DNA from: OLB16 sp964422415
Lineage (GTDB): Bacteria; Hinthialibacterota; Hinthialibacteria; OLB16
Direction of reading: 5' to 3'
Assembly: GCA_964422415.1 (NCBI GenBank)
Contig: CAYRBI010000083.1
Location: 1 to 26,058, forward strand
Length of the DNA stretch: 26,058 bases
Each line of letters begins with the position of its first letter. Position 1 is the stretch's first letter. Below, one piece after another: positions 14,631-23,084 of this stretch. Both the position numbers and the translations under genes were made by a program. The notes under the pieces are model-generated. The model was not told where the DNA came from. It made no database searches and saw only the letters and a program-made list of their open reading frames with translations.

Positions 14631-16081
14631 ACTGGCAAATGTCCCATCCTCCCATCTTTCCAGCTGTATGGCTCTCCACCATGTTCCGCGTGGTCCTCTT
14701 GAGCGGATCCATGAGCCTATGTGTCTCCGCTCTGGGACAAGATGTGGAACCCATTGCCATGATCGATCTGGAATCGACCATTAAGCGGACAGTCAATACC
14801 GACCCGGAAATCCTTCACCAGCGCACCGAATGGCAGGTGGATGAGGCCGGGATCGAGGAGATCCAAGCCGCGGATGGCTGGGAATTCGAATTCCGTGGTG
14901 ATAAAGAGATCGACCGAGGCCATCGGAGAAGCACCCGTGATTCGAGCTTGGGGAGAAATCCAAGTTACATTAGCGGTGACCTTGATGAGGATGAGCAATC
15001 GCTTCAGTTCGGCCTTACCAAGGAATTCCTACAGTCCAAACAGAAGAGCAAATCGGATGCCCTTACGGAACGGCTGAAGCAGCTGGACCGGACCAAGGAT
15101 CTGGTGACAGCAGCCAACGATGTAGCATTGATTGCAGGTTTGGCTTATCTCGATGTTTATTATGGGAAAGACCTCTCCGCCATGCTCCGGACGCAGGTTG
15201 CTTTTGATGAGGAAAACCTCAGGATTTTGAAAGCGCGCCTGGAACAGTACGAGGCACTAAAATTGGATGTCTTATCAACCGAAGTGAGCCTGACTACGCT
15301 CAGAAAACGCCTGGTTGATGAAGATCTGAAGAATGTCCGGAAACTTGATATGCTCAGAGATATCTGGAAAGACCCGGACCTTCAGCCGGAGGCTCTCGAC
15401 ACACCCTCTATCGCGGATGCTTCCGCCTTGGAGATGTCTGAGCCTGAAACTCTTATTCAAGAAGCTTGGACACGCCGGCCCGATCTAGGTGCCAACCGGG
15501 CGGCTTTGTCCACTCTTCAGCAGGGTGCTTCGAGTGTCGGTAAACTCCCTGAATTCGAAATGGGAGTGGCCGGGCGCTTCAGGGATCATGACCGGGACTT
15601 CGAGGATAGTTCCCGCCAGGACTCGAGTTTTGATGCCCTGATGGAGTTCAGCCTGAAGGTTCCCTTATCTCTTAGAAAGGAGAACGCACTCCGTCAAAAA
15701 CGTCATCAACTTAATGTCAAATCACGTATGTACGAAATCGAATCCAGGAAGAAGGCGATAGCGATCAAAGTACGGCAAGCCCTTGAGGATTACCGGGCGG
15801 CATGTAGTGAAATGCGGATCCAGAAACTCACCACCCAGCAATTCGTGGAAGCGGAACGGGTGACACGCTTGACCGCCGAGACCATGCCCGAGACAATGAA
15901 AGGAAATCCAGACTTTGAGGTACGCAAGGCGACAAACGCTGTCCTGGAAGCACGCGCTGACCTGTTACGAGCCGAGAAATTGCGTATGGAGATGCTACTG
16001 ATATTACTCACTGAATTGGGCAGACTCGCCCCAACTCCACCCAACCTTGTTCCTGTGAATATACAACCCATGACACAATAG
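14627..16081 (+). CDS. TolC-family outer membrane efflux protein
   Basis: A predicted trimeric outer-membrane channel subunit of 484 aa. Start ATG 14627 overlaps the previous stop in ATGA. An N-terminal segment MFRVVLLSGSMSLCVSALGQ is the signal peptide. Two repeats of long helical hairpins are visible: residues about 120-240 (LTKEFLQSKQKSKSDALTER ... YLDVYYGKDLSAMLRTQV) and about 330-470 (SLRKENALRQKRHQLNVKSR... IAIKVRQALEDYRAACSEMR). Between them lies the equatorial region with WTRRPDLGANRAAL, a typical OEP motif. The HlyD-type gene follows, giving a canonical adaptor-channel pair. Confidence 0.88.
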   Translation: MNWQMSHPPIFPAVWLSTMFRVVLLSGSMSLCVSALGQDVEPIAMIDLESTIKRTVNTDPEILHQRTEWQVDEAGIEEIQAADGWEFEFRGDKEIDRGHRRSTRDSSLGRNPSYISGDLDEDEQSLQFGLTKEFLQSKQKSKSDALTERLKQLDRTKDLVTAANDVALIAGLAYLDVYYGKDLSAMLRTQVAFDEENLRILKARLEQYEALKLDVLSTEVSLTTLRKRLVDEDLKNVRKLDMLRDIWKDPDLQPEALDTPSIADASALEMSEPETLIQEAWTRRPDLGANRAALSTLQQGASSVGKLPEFEMGVAGRFRDHDRDFEDSSRQDSSFDALMEFSLKVPLSLRKENALRQKRHQLNVKSRMYEIESRKKAIAIKVRQALEDYRAACSEMRIQKLTTQQFVEAERVTRLTAETMPETMKGNPDFEVRKATNAVLEARADLLRAEKLRMEMLLILLTELGRLAPTPPNLVPVNIQPMTQ

Positions 16082-16130
16082 GATGTTAAGCGACGGGTTG
16101 CCCCCCCCATCTAGGATATCGAGACGTATC

Positions 16131-17246
16131 ATGAAGACATTCAGCTTTTTCTCTTTGCTCAGTTTAGTGGTAGGCATCATCGCTTACCAGTTTTCTCACA
16201 CCTTTCAACAGGCCTCCTTACCAGGAGTCGTTTTTGGTACTGAGGTCGAGGTGTCATCACGTGCCCAAGGCAAGATCCTGCGTATTGAGGTGGAACCCAA
16301 TACCGCGGTCAGGAAAGGTGATGTCCTCGCGGAGGTTTTCGATGAGGAAGTCTCCGCGGAGATTAAAGCTGCCAGTGACGAGCTAAAAGATTTGTCTACC
16401 GCCGTTGAGAAAGCCCGCAGTGATCCCAAACTGGCCGCCCAAGAATTCCAAAGCCGCGAGAAAATGACCGAAGTCCAGGCGGAATTAAATGCTCTGGAGG
16501 TAACTCTCCCTAATCTCGAAAAAGAGATTGCGAACGCCTCCGCGACACTCACCATACACGAGGATCAGATGAAGCGCGCTGAGAAGCTGTTCGCGGGAGG
16601 CGCGATCCTTATCACCGAACTTGAAAGCCGCCGTCTGGCTCTGGGACAGTCCCGTCAAGCTCTCGACCTACTTCAGAGTAATCTAGCCCAAGAACGGCTC
16701 AAGGGAGACTCGCTCCGGCAACGGATCATCTTCTTCCGTCAGGAAATCGAAGAGATGCGGGAGCTCTCTCAAAAGGCGCTTGCGGACATGGAGTACACCC
16801 TGCGCCAAAAGCAGGGAGAACTCAACACCCTTCTGGCGCGGCGTTCGGAGATGTTGCTCATCGCCCCTCAAGATGGAGTGATCTCCAAGGTCTGGAAATC
16901 AGTGGGTGAAATCGCGGCGGCGGGCCAGCCCATATTGAACATCTACACGGGCGAGCGTTTGTGGGTGGAGGTCTACCCCTCTTCGGCGGATGCCAGTTTA
17001 CTACGGCCTGGAGACCGGATGCAGATTCTGCTCGATCCGACTGGTTGGGTCCGTCTCCCCGCCCGGGTTCAGGGAATCCTGCCGGTCATGGAAAACCAAA
17101 CCAACTCCTCAATGTTTGGCGCCATGGATACGACTTACGCGGTGGTCCTGCTTGAATTCGATGACCAGGAAGGCGCGAAAGCCCTGGTACGCAAAGGACA
17201 GAAAGTCACCGCAACACTCATGCCCAGTACCAGCCCGGGTGTGTGA
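16131..17246 (+). CDS. HlyD/RND-type periplasmic adaptor (membrane fusion protein)
   Basis: A periplasmic adaptor, 371 aa, anchored by an N-terminal membrane helix (MKTFSFFSLLSLVVGIIAYQF). It should link an inner-membrane partner to the TolC-like channel encoded just upstream. The split lipoyl domain appears as VEVSSRAQGKILRIEVEPNTAVRKGDVLAEVFDEE before the helices, and as LLIAPQDGVISKVWKSVGEIAAAGQPIL after them. Between, residues about 65-240 form a long coiled-coil hairpin rich in E, K, Q and L. A beta-barrel domain follows (LWVEVYPSSADASLLRPGDR), ending VRKGQKVTATLMPS. ATG 16131 is preferred because it sits directly before the membrane helix. An upstream in-frame ATG at 16083, 1 nt past the TolC-family stop, would add 16 residues and has no better ribosome site. 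Confidence 0.88.
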   Translation: MKTFSFFSLLSLVVGIIAYQFSHTFQQASLPGVVFGTEVEVSSRAQGKILRIEVEPNTAVRKGDVLAEVFDEEVSAEIKAASDELKDLSTAVEKARSDPKLAAQEFQSREKMTEVQAELNALEVTLPNLEKEIANASATLTIHEDQMKRAEKLFAGGAILITELESRRLALGQSRQALDLLQSNLAQERLKGDSLRQRIIFFRQEIEEMRELSQKALADMEYTLRQKQGELNTLLARRSEMLLIAPQDGVISKVWKSVGEIAAAGQPILNIYTGERLWVEVYPSSADASLLRPGDRMQILLDPTGWVRLPARVQGILPVMENQTNSSMFGAMDTTYAVVLLEFDDQEGAKALVRKGQKVTATLMPSTSPGV

Positions 17247-17262
17247 GCCAGCCAAGGAAAAA

Positions 17263-17757
17263 ATGATGATTCCTTGGGTTCATATCGAACAAGCGGGGAT
17301 CGCCGATGCGGGGGAAATTCTCGATTTACAAAAGCTGGCATACCAAAGCGAAGCGGTCCTCTACAACGATTTCAATATTCCCCCTCTCAAGCAGACCCTG
17401 CCCGCCATGGAGGAGGAACTGCGGACGCAGGTCGTCCTGAAGGCCTGCACACCGCAAGGGCGGATCATCGGTTCGGTCCGGGGCTGTGCACAGGAGGGCA
17501 CCTGCTTCGTGGGCAAACTCATTGTCCATCCAGAGTCTCAAGGTCAAGGATTGGGTACATACTTGATTCAGGAGATTGAACGCTGGTTCCCTGAAGTCCA
17601 ACGTTTCGAGCTCTTCACGGGTCACCTGAGCGCACGCAATCTCCACATCTACCAGAAATGCGGATACCAGACCTTCCGCGAAGAGGTGGTCTCGCAACGA
17701 TTGACGCTTCGCTACATGGAGAAACGGAATCCATCAGTTTCCCACCAACCTCTCTAG
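17263..17757 (+). CDS. GNAT family N-acetyltransferase
   Basis: Transfers an acetyl group from acetyl-CoA to an unknown amine, in the cytoplasm. The protein is 164 aa with the acetyl-CoA-binding motif A, GKLIVHPESQGQGLGTYLIQEIE, and the late motif LSARNLHIYQKCGYQTFREE, where the YxKxGF-like segment is typical. AAGGA precedes ATG 17263 by 4 nt and ATG 17266 by 7 nt; either may be used. It begins 16 nt after the HlyD-type stop, so it is probably the last gene of that operon. Its final 24 bp overlap the convergent hydrolase gene. Confidence 0.88.
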   Translation: MMIPWVHIEQAGIADAGEILDLQKLAYQSEAVLYNDFNIPPLKQTLPAMEEELRTQVVLKACTPQGRIIGSVRGCAQEGTCFVGKLIVHPESQGQGLGTYLIQEIERWFPEVQRFELFTGHLSARNLHIYQKCGYQTFREEVVSQRLTLRYMEKRNPSVSHQPL

Positions 17758-19788
17758 AGCCTGCCGCTTTTGATCAAGTTTACGTGTCAACGCCGTGGCG
17801 TTCGCCGCGTCTTTCTCCACACGTAAGAGAGGTTCGGGCGCTGTAAAAAGAAGATTCTGCCAGCGTTCACAGTTCTGCAACTCATCACGGTAGAGCGGAA
17901 GAAATGCTTCCCGCCAGGGAGCCACCTCAGGATCCACCCCCCCGGTGACCCAGTGCATGAGATTGAGTGCGCGGATCGTGTTGTATTGAGTGGTCAGGAG
18001 CTGAGTGTAGAAACCTCCCCAGAACACGCCATCACGAAGACACTTGGCCACCTTGCCCCCTGACTCCATGGGAATCTCCTGGAGACGCTGAAGCCCTTCC
18101 CGCCAACCATCGATGACAGATGGCAGAGACTCAAGAAGATAAGGGACAGTACTCTCGACTTCCTTACTCCACGGGCTGGTTTTCACCTGCGCGGGAGTAG
18201 GTGGACGTAAAATCAGATCTCCGCCATCTTGGACCATATTCTCCAGACGTTGTGCCCGGCAGATGGAGGGGTAAAGGGTGAACGCCCGGTCAAAGAGAGC
18301 CCAGATCTCGACCAGTTTGCCACCCTCCGCGCCAAAATCCCTTTTCGCAATCCTGGCGATTAACGCCTCCGCGCTCTCTGTGGGAGACCATAACATCTCC
18401 GTGAAAACCTCAGCATTCGGAGAGTAGACCCAGGGATGAAGCCCCCCCATATCCAACGCAATACTCTGAGCCTTAAGATCAAGCAGATGGCGTATCTTAG
18501 AATAGGTGGTGTTGGGTAGAGCCATTCCGATCGCGGGCGAGACAGTTCGATCAGTGTCACCTGCCGCGATCACTGGATAAACATGCTCTGGATGATTTTG
18601 AATGGCCTGTTCAAGGATCGCGCCATAGGAAGCATCCCATTTCGGCGCCGCCAAGCTGGGATCATAACCCGTGGCGGCGGGATCCAAGGCACTCAAAGAT
18701 GGCTCTTCGAAGTACAGCCCCACCCCCTCGGGTAAAGGCTGCTTGAGGTCCTCCACCGCCAGACCACGTGTCGACAAGAGGATTCCCGCATCGGGAGCGA
18801 TCTCCTTGAGAATCTTGCCAGTCTCCTCCAGAAAAGAACAAATGCGCTGCCAACGTTCACCGCCGGGAGCACATTCAGCACTGGGGATGCTCCCCCAATC
18901 CGCGAAGAAGAACACTACCTTGTCGACGGTCTTGTGTCCGTCGAGGGATTGAGTCAGCCACTCCTTGTATTTTTCCTTGCCGAAACCAGAGGAGGGACAC
19001 AACATCCAAGTTGTGGAAGTCTGTCCAGGATGACGCGGGTCCTCGCCCACGTTGATATCCTTCGATTGTGTGGTACGCCATTTCCGTAAATCATTTTGAC
19101 TAAAGGGATTGGTCGAGAGAGCCAGCACTTTGTGGATGCCCCAGGGCCTTAAGACCTCATCAGGAACAATCTGTCCCTGGATCACACCCGGTGTCAGATT
19201 GATGCCATGATGAGCAAGATCGCGGGCATATGTTTCCCAGTCATAATCCGTGGGCTTTGGCTGAGAATAGTCCATGGAGGGATGGGGGCCCCCTGCTCCC
19301 CCGATACGCTCCTTGAAAGCGGGCACGCCACGAATCGACTCAAACTCCACCGCTAATGGCGCGGTTGCGGATTCCTCCCAGAGCCTCTGGTATCGTACCG
19401 AACCATAAACCGCGCCCCGGTGCCCTCCTCCCACCAGATGGCACACCCCATTGGCGTTGACTACCACAAAGCTCTCCTGCCCATTGGTCTGGAGATAGGC
19501 ACGATTCTCTTGGGAGAGACTCTCCTCGACCACGCGGGGAGGACTCTTGATAATATCTGAGAGAACCCAATCTCCCTTAACGAAGGCGGGTTCAATCCCA
19601 CATATCTCCACAGGAATCCTCACGCTGGTTTTCTCCGAGATGAACAGGGCAAGATCACTCGCCACCACTCGTAGTTCAGGGGAACTAAACCAGACAGTTG
19701 CCCCCTCAACCGCAGTTTGGCCGAGAGAAACTACAAGGAACACGATCACTAAGGTTTGGTACACCAACCGGCTTAGATGGAAACCCAT
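17734..19788 (-). CDS. Secreted glycoside hydrolase with GH20/GH67-type architecture
   Basis: A 684-aa exported hydrolase of uncertain family. The signal peptide is MGFHLSRLVYQTLVIVFLVVSLGQTAVEG. Residues about 31-140 resemble the zincin-like N-terminal domain of GH20/GH67 enzymes: SSPELRVVASDLALFISEK, then VCHLVGGGHRGAVYGSVRYQRLWE. The middle (about 150-480) should be a TIM barrel: DWETYARDLAHHGIN, VDKVVFFFADWGSIPSAEC, LPEGVGLYFEEPS and ALDMGGLHPWVYSPNAEVF. The C-terminus is helical. The acidic residues E within GLYFEE and D/E within FADW...AEC are possible catalytic positions, not assigned. An alpha-glucuronidase-like activity is possible but not shown. It starts 63 nt after the membrane-anchored small gene and may share its transcript. 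The 3' end overlaps the convergent acetyltransferase by 24 bp. Confidence 0.72.
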   Translation of the reverse strand: MGFHLSRLVYQTLVIVFLVVSLGQTAVEGATVWFSSPELRVVASDLALFISEKTSVRIPVEICGIEPAFVKGDWVLSDIIKSPPRVVEESLSQENRAYLQTNGQESFVVVNANGVCHLVGGGHRGAVYGSVRYQRLWEESATAPLAVEFESIRGVPAFKERIGGAGGPHPSMDYSQPKPTDYDWETYARDLAHHGINLTPGVIQGQIVPDEVLRPWGIHKVLALSTNPFSQNDLRKWRTTQSKDINVGEDPRHPGQTSTTWMLCPSSGFGKEKYKEWLTQSLDGHKTVDKVVFFFADWGSIPSAECAPGGERWQRICSFLEETGKILKEIAPDAGILLSTRGLAVEDLKQPLPEGVGLYFEEPSLSALDPAATGYDPSLAAPKWDASYGAILEQAIQNHPEHVYPVIAAGDTDRTVSPAIGMALPNTTYSKIRHLLDLKAQSIALDMGGLHPWVYSPNAEVFTEMLWSPTESAEALIARIAKRDFGAEGGKLVEIWALFDRAFTLYPSICRAQRLENMVQDGGDLILRPPTPAQVKTSPWSKEVESTVPYLLESLPSVIDGWREGLQRLQEIPMESGGKVAKCLRDGVFWGGFYTQLLTTQYNTIRALNLMHWVTGGVDPEVAPWREAFLPLYRDELQNCERWQNLLFTAPEPLLRVEKDAANATALTRKLDQKRQALERLVGN

Positions 19789-19851
19789 TGTTTAGCACCT
19801 CGGTTGAGGATTGTACTTACACCACAAATCTAATCCTTCGGCGGGATGATT

Positions 19852-20451
19852 TCAAATCAGCTTTTGTTCTGGTTGATTGATGGGCGAGGAAGCCGGTTCT
19901 CCTCGAGGGCCCAAGTCGGTCAAGAGGAGAGACAGGTCTGGGCCGGATCCAGCCGCCACCGGTTCAAGAGGTTTCATCAGGGGTGGGGGTTCAGCAATCA
20001 CCTCCTGAGTTTCGATGATTGGCACTTCTTTCGGAAGCAGGACATCCGCCCCCCCCACCGCTGGATCATTAGCAAAGGCTTGGATCCGGATTGAGTAGAG
20101 ATACTCGATCCGGTCAATCCGGTCAGCTAAGGGCATGACCGCCTTTTCCACCCGGTTGATCTCCTGCGCGGCAACCTCATCATACTGGGACAGCGAGGAC
20201 AGAATCTGCGCCGGGGGAGCGATCTTGTATCGTTCCACTAAGTCACGTAAGACATTCTCCTCTGGTTTGCCGAGGATATCGCAGTCACGTAGACGTTTCA
20301 GGAACTCATTCTCCCATCTCACCCGGATACGATGACGGAAGGAGAGTTGGACAAGGATGATGATTCCCGCCAGGCACATAAACGCCGAGATAAAGGCGAG
20401 AGAGCGTCCTGAACTGGGTTCAACCCAGAATTCCACAGCATCAAGGAGCAT
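19852..20451 (-). CDS. Small membrane-anchored protein, function unknown
   Basis: A 199-aa protein I do not recognise. One clear transmembrane helix spans residues about 17-38 (LAFISAFMCLAGIIILVQLSF), followed by a basic stretch (RHRIRVRWE) suggesting that the remainder is cytosolic. Then come a helical region (about 45-125) and a proline/acidic-rich tail with EVPIIETQEVIAEPPPLMK. AGGTG precedes ATG 20451 by 5 nt. The start is 22 nt after the amidase stop, so cotranscription with the amidase gene is likely. A role in tethering envelope machinery is a guess from context only. Confidence 0.7.
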   Translation of the reverse strand: MLLDAVEFWVEPSSGRSLAFISAFMCLAGIIILVQLSFRHRIRVRWENEFLKRLRDCDILGKPEENVLRDLVERYKIAPPAQILSSLSQYDEVAAQEINRVEKAVMPLADRIDRIEYLYSIRIQAFANDPAVGGADVLLPKEVPIIETQEVIAEPPPLMKPLEPVAAGSGPDLSLLLTDLGPRGEPASSPINQPEQKLI

Positions 20452-20473
20452 CGCAGCACCTCACTGGCGAAAG

Positions 20474-22510
20474 TCAGTTGGCGATATTCCCGGTCACCAG
20501 GTCAGTTGTCCCGGCTAATTGATCGGGGGCGGAAGGTCTATCCAGATCATCTGTGGAACCACCCGCTGAAGCTTTCCCCGCGGGAATCCTCAGTTCCTGC
20601 CCCACCCGGATGAGATCATTGGACTTCAGTCCATTTAAAACTCGCAGCTGGGTACAATCCAAGCCGAAACGGTCGGCAATCATCGAGAGGGTATCACCCG
20701 CCTGCACACGGTACACTGTGAGCGAGACAAGGCTGGTCTCTTGGGACTGGCTGGGATTGCCACTACCCGTGTTGGACATACCCGTGTCCGAGGTCCAGAG
20801 CCGGTCAAGGCCCTCAAGCGCCAACGTACTCATTTTACCGCTCCCGGAGGCGGCTGTCCTGCTTCCCCGCGAAGGCACTCTGACTGTTTCACCCGCACGT
20901 AGAGTCCGGTCAGTGGTCCATCCGTTCAGCTGCCGGATCTCATCAACCGTGGAACCATATCTCAGCGCTATTGTTAAGAGACTATCCGAGGGACTGACCA
21001 CATGGTTCCCATTCACACCCATATTCTCTTGTTCACTGCCGGTGGGAGCGGAGGCCACCACTGGGATACGTAAACGGTCACCGGGATAAAGAGCCCGGCG
21101 CTTTGAGGGTAATCCCGAGGCTGATAAAATATCGTTCTCTGTCACCTTGAACTGACGGGCTAGACGCCCCAGTGAGTCTCCGCGCTTAACTAAATACTCG
21201 AAGGACTCCCCTTGATACGGAACAGACTCGGTCTCAGCTGAGGCCACCACTGGTGCCGTAGAGCGGGCAAACCCAGGAGGCTCCGGCAGATCCTGAGCCT
21301 TGGCGATTTTAAGTGGAGGTGTAAATGGCGCCGTGCCACGCCGTGCATGTTGGTCAAAGTAGGCTTCGATCCCAGCGGCGATTCCCGCCGCTAGCTGGTC
21401 ACGAAAAGCTTTCTTCTCCAAACGGCGCGAATCGGTGATGTTAGAAAGGAATCCCAACTCGATGAGTAGCGAGGGGGAATAATAATGCCGGAGGACTTTC
21501 AGATTCTTTTCCTTGATCCCACGGTTCTCGAAGTCTGGAGCTATCTTGTTGAGGCTCCGGTCAATGGAGGCAAGAATGGTCTCAGCTGCGGATTCATTCT
21601 CACTCACCACATAGGCCGCTTGGCGTGAGATCACCAAGTTCTGTTTCGAGATGGGAAGTTTGGCAAGTTGATTACGCCAGCCGTACTTGAGAATCTTTCT
21701 GGCTTCCGCCGCCACATCGCTACGATCCGCTTTGAGAATCCATGCGGTAAAACCACTGGCCGAGGTATTCTCGACCGTGGAATCGGCGTGGATGGAAACC
21801 AACAGTCCCGGGCCTGTGTCACCAGTCAATTCGACACGTTCATCCAGGGTGGGGTAGTAATCACCGCTCCGGGTGGTCACTGGGTAGACCTTTCCATTCG
21901 TCCTCAAAAACCGGACCACCTGCTTGGTAACATCAAGGACAACATCCTTTTCTTTGAGTGATTTTTTGAGACGGGAGAGAGCCCCGGAATCATATCCTCC
22001 ATGACCCGCATCCACGACGACGACCGGAATTCCTTTGGACCGGGCAATCTCCAACTCACGTGGGGTCCAGGCGGGTTGTTGATAGCGGGCTGGACGGTTG
22101 ATATCGATGTAGAGAAACTGCTGTTCGTTCTGGTTGTAGAAATCGACCTTGGCGCCTGTGGTGGCCGCGGCCAGTGTGGCGGTTAAACGGCATCGCCCCC
22201 GGCTCACAGACTCCATACGCACCGCTCGCAGATAGGCGTCCTCGCACTCCACGGAAGGTGAATCAATTCCACTCATTTCTCCACCAAGGTCCACTTGGAC
22301 ACGTGGAGGATTATTGAGATAGGTGATCCGCCTGATGGAGGGTAAGGACTTGGCATCCAGTATGATACGAACCCTATCCCAACATGGATCCGCATCCACC
22401 GACATTTGGGTATACACCGGCTCCGCGTTCCCTTTCATGGAAACGAGAACCAATAGCCCGGCTACAAGCCAGGCCGCTCTGCCTGCTCGATGACTTCTCC
22501 CCTGTGTCAT
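20474..22510 (-). CDS. N-acetylmuramoyl-L-alanine amidase with AMIN-like domain and three LysM repeats
   Basis: Cleaves the amide bond between N-acetylmuramic acid and L-alanine in peptidoglycan. It is exported (hydrophobic segment AAWLVAGLLVLVSMKGNAEP) and 678 aa long. An AMIN-like beta domain covers about 35-140. Amidase_3 spans about 160-390 with zinc ligands H170 (VDAGHGGYDSG), E187 (LKEKDVVLDV) and H241 (SIHAD), and the catalytic-type E351 (LLIELGFLSN). A proline-rich linker precedes LysM1 (about 439-483, VKRGDSLGRLARQF), LysM2 (about 503-546) and LysM3 (about 600-643, VQAGDTLSMIADRF). LysM domains bind glycan backbones. ATG 22510 follows GGGGGAGA by 3 nt. The TPR gene ends 20 nt upstream and the small membrane protein starts 22 nt downstream, so this is a compact operon likely devoted to wall cleavage at division or remodelling. 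Confidence 0.93.
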   Translation of the reverse strand: MTQGRSHRAGRAAWLVAGLLVLVSMKGNAEPVYTQMSVDADPCWDRVRIILDAKSLPSIRRITYLNNPPRVQVDLGGEMSGIDSPSVECEDAYLRAVRMESVSRGRCRLTATLAAATTGAKVDFYNQNEQQFLYIDINRPARYQQPAWTPRELEIARSKGIPVVVVDAGHGGYDSGALSRLKKSLKEKDVVLDVTKQVVRFLRTNGKVYPVTTRSGDYYPTLDERVELTGDTGPGLLVSIHADSTVENTSASGFTAWILKADRSDVAAEARKILKYGWRNQLAKLPISKQNLVISRQAAYVVSENESAAETILASIDRSLNKIAPDFENRGIKEKNLKVLRHYYSPSLLIELGFLSNITDSRRLEKKAFRDQLAAGIAAGIEAYFDQHARRGTAPFTPPLKIAKAQDLPEPPGFARSTAPVVASAETESVPYQGESFEYLVKRGDSLGRLARQFKVTENDILSASGLPSKRRALYPGDRLRIPVVASAPTGSEQENMGVNGNHVVSPSDSLLTIALRYGSTVDEIRQLNGWTTDRTLRAGETVRVPSRGSRTAASGSGKMSTLALEGLDRLWTSDTGMSNTGSGNPSQSQETSLVSLTVYRVQAGDTLSMIADRFGLDCTQLRVLNGLKSNDLIRVGQELRIPAGKASAGGSTDDLDRPSAPDQLAGTTDLVTGNIAN

Positions 22511-22530
22511 TCGTCTCCCCCTGACGAATT

Positions 22531-22962
22531 TCAGCCCTTCAAAAGCTTGATATGGGCCTTAATTTGTCGGACCTCGTTCTTCACCTCTTCCAACTCACAC
22601 TTCCGGGAGAGATCGACGAACTTCTGATAGGCATCCGCCGCTTTCCCCTTTTGTTTGAGCTGCTCAAAAGTGAGCCCAAGGTTAAAAAAAAGCTCCGCGA
22701 AGTCTCCCCCGGCTTCCACGGCTTGCTGATACAGTTTGAGTGCTTCCTCGTGACGGCCCTTCTGACTGGCCAGAACGCCAAGGTTATAAAAGTCCTGGGG
22801 GGTATGTGGACGAACCCCCAGACGGTGCTTCTCGCGTGTCACTTCATCAGCGTTAAGGCTATAGAGAAGCGAAAGACCATAGACCTCATAGGCCCGGTCG
22901 GCGACCTTAACGAGCGAGTCTTTAAAGTCATCCAAATTCTTTTCGTAGAGAGTTTCTGCCAT
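22531..22962 (-). CDS. TPR-repeat protein
   Basis: A 143-aa cytoplasmic protein with two tetratricopeptide-like repeats, roughly residues 57-89 (PQDFYNLGVLASQKGRHEEA) and 91-124 (AELFFNLGLTFEQLKQKGKA); the first part is helical. It has no signal peptide or membrane segment. TPRs mediate protein contacts, so it may partner the amidase or its regulators, but this is inference from the 20-nt gap between them. ATG 22962 is chosen because no better upstream start exists; its ribosome site is poor. Confidence 0.8.
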   Translation of the reverse strand: MAETLYEKNLDDFKDSLVKVADRAYEVYGLSLLYSLNADEVTREKHRLGVRPHTPQDFYNLGVLASQKGRHEEALKLYQQAVEAGGDFAELFFNLGLTFEQLKQKGKAADAYQKFVDLSRKCELEEVKNEVRQIKAHIKLLKG

Positions 22963-23024
22963 GGCGGGACCAGCTCAGCGATCCAAAGAGACCTTTCATG
23001 GGTTATCGGAACAGAATATCGCTA

Positions 23025-23054
23025 AATGTAGCCGAATCAGGCATTCAGTTTCAA
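23025..23054 (-). promoter_or_regulatory. Candidate promoter of the TPR-amidase operon
   Basis: On the minus strand, TTGAAA (23049-23054), an 18-nt spacer, and TACATT (23025-23030). Both are close to sigma70 consensus and would give a leader of about 55 nt ahead of the TPR start. Confidence 0.4.
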
Positions 23055-23084
23055 GTCCCCACAGTCGCTTCAGACCGATTTTTC

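Noticed and set aside
22552..23025. Plus-strand open frame (157 codons) over the TPR gene
   Set aside because: Antisense to clear TPR repeats; no supporting motif.
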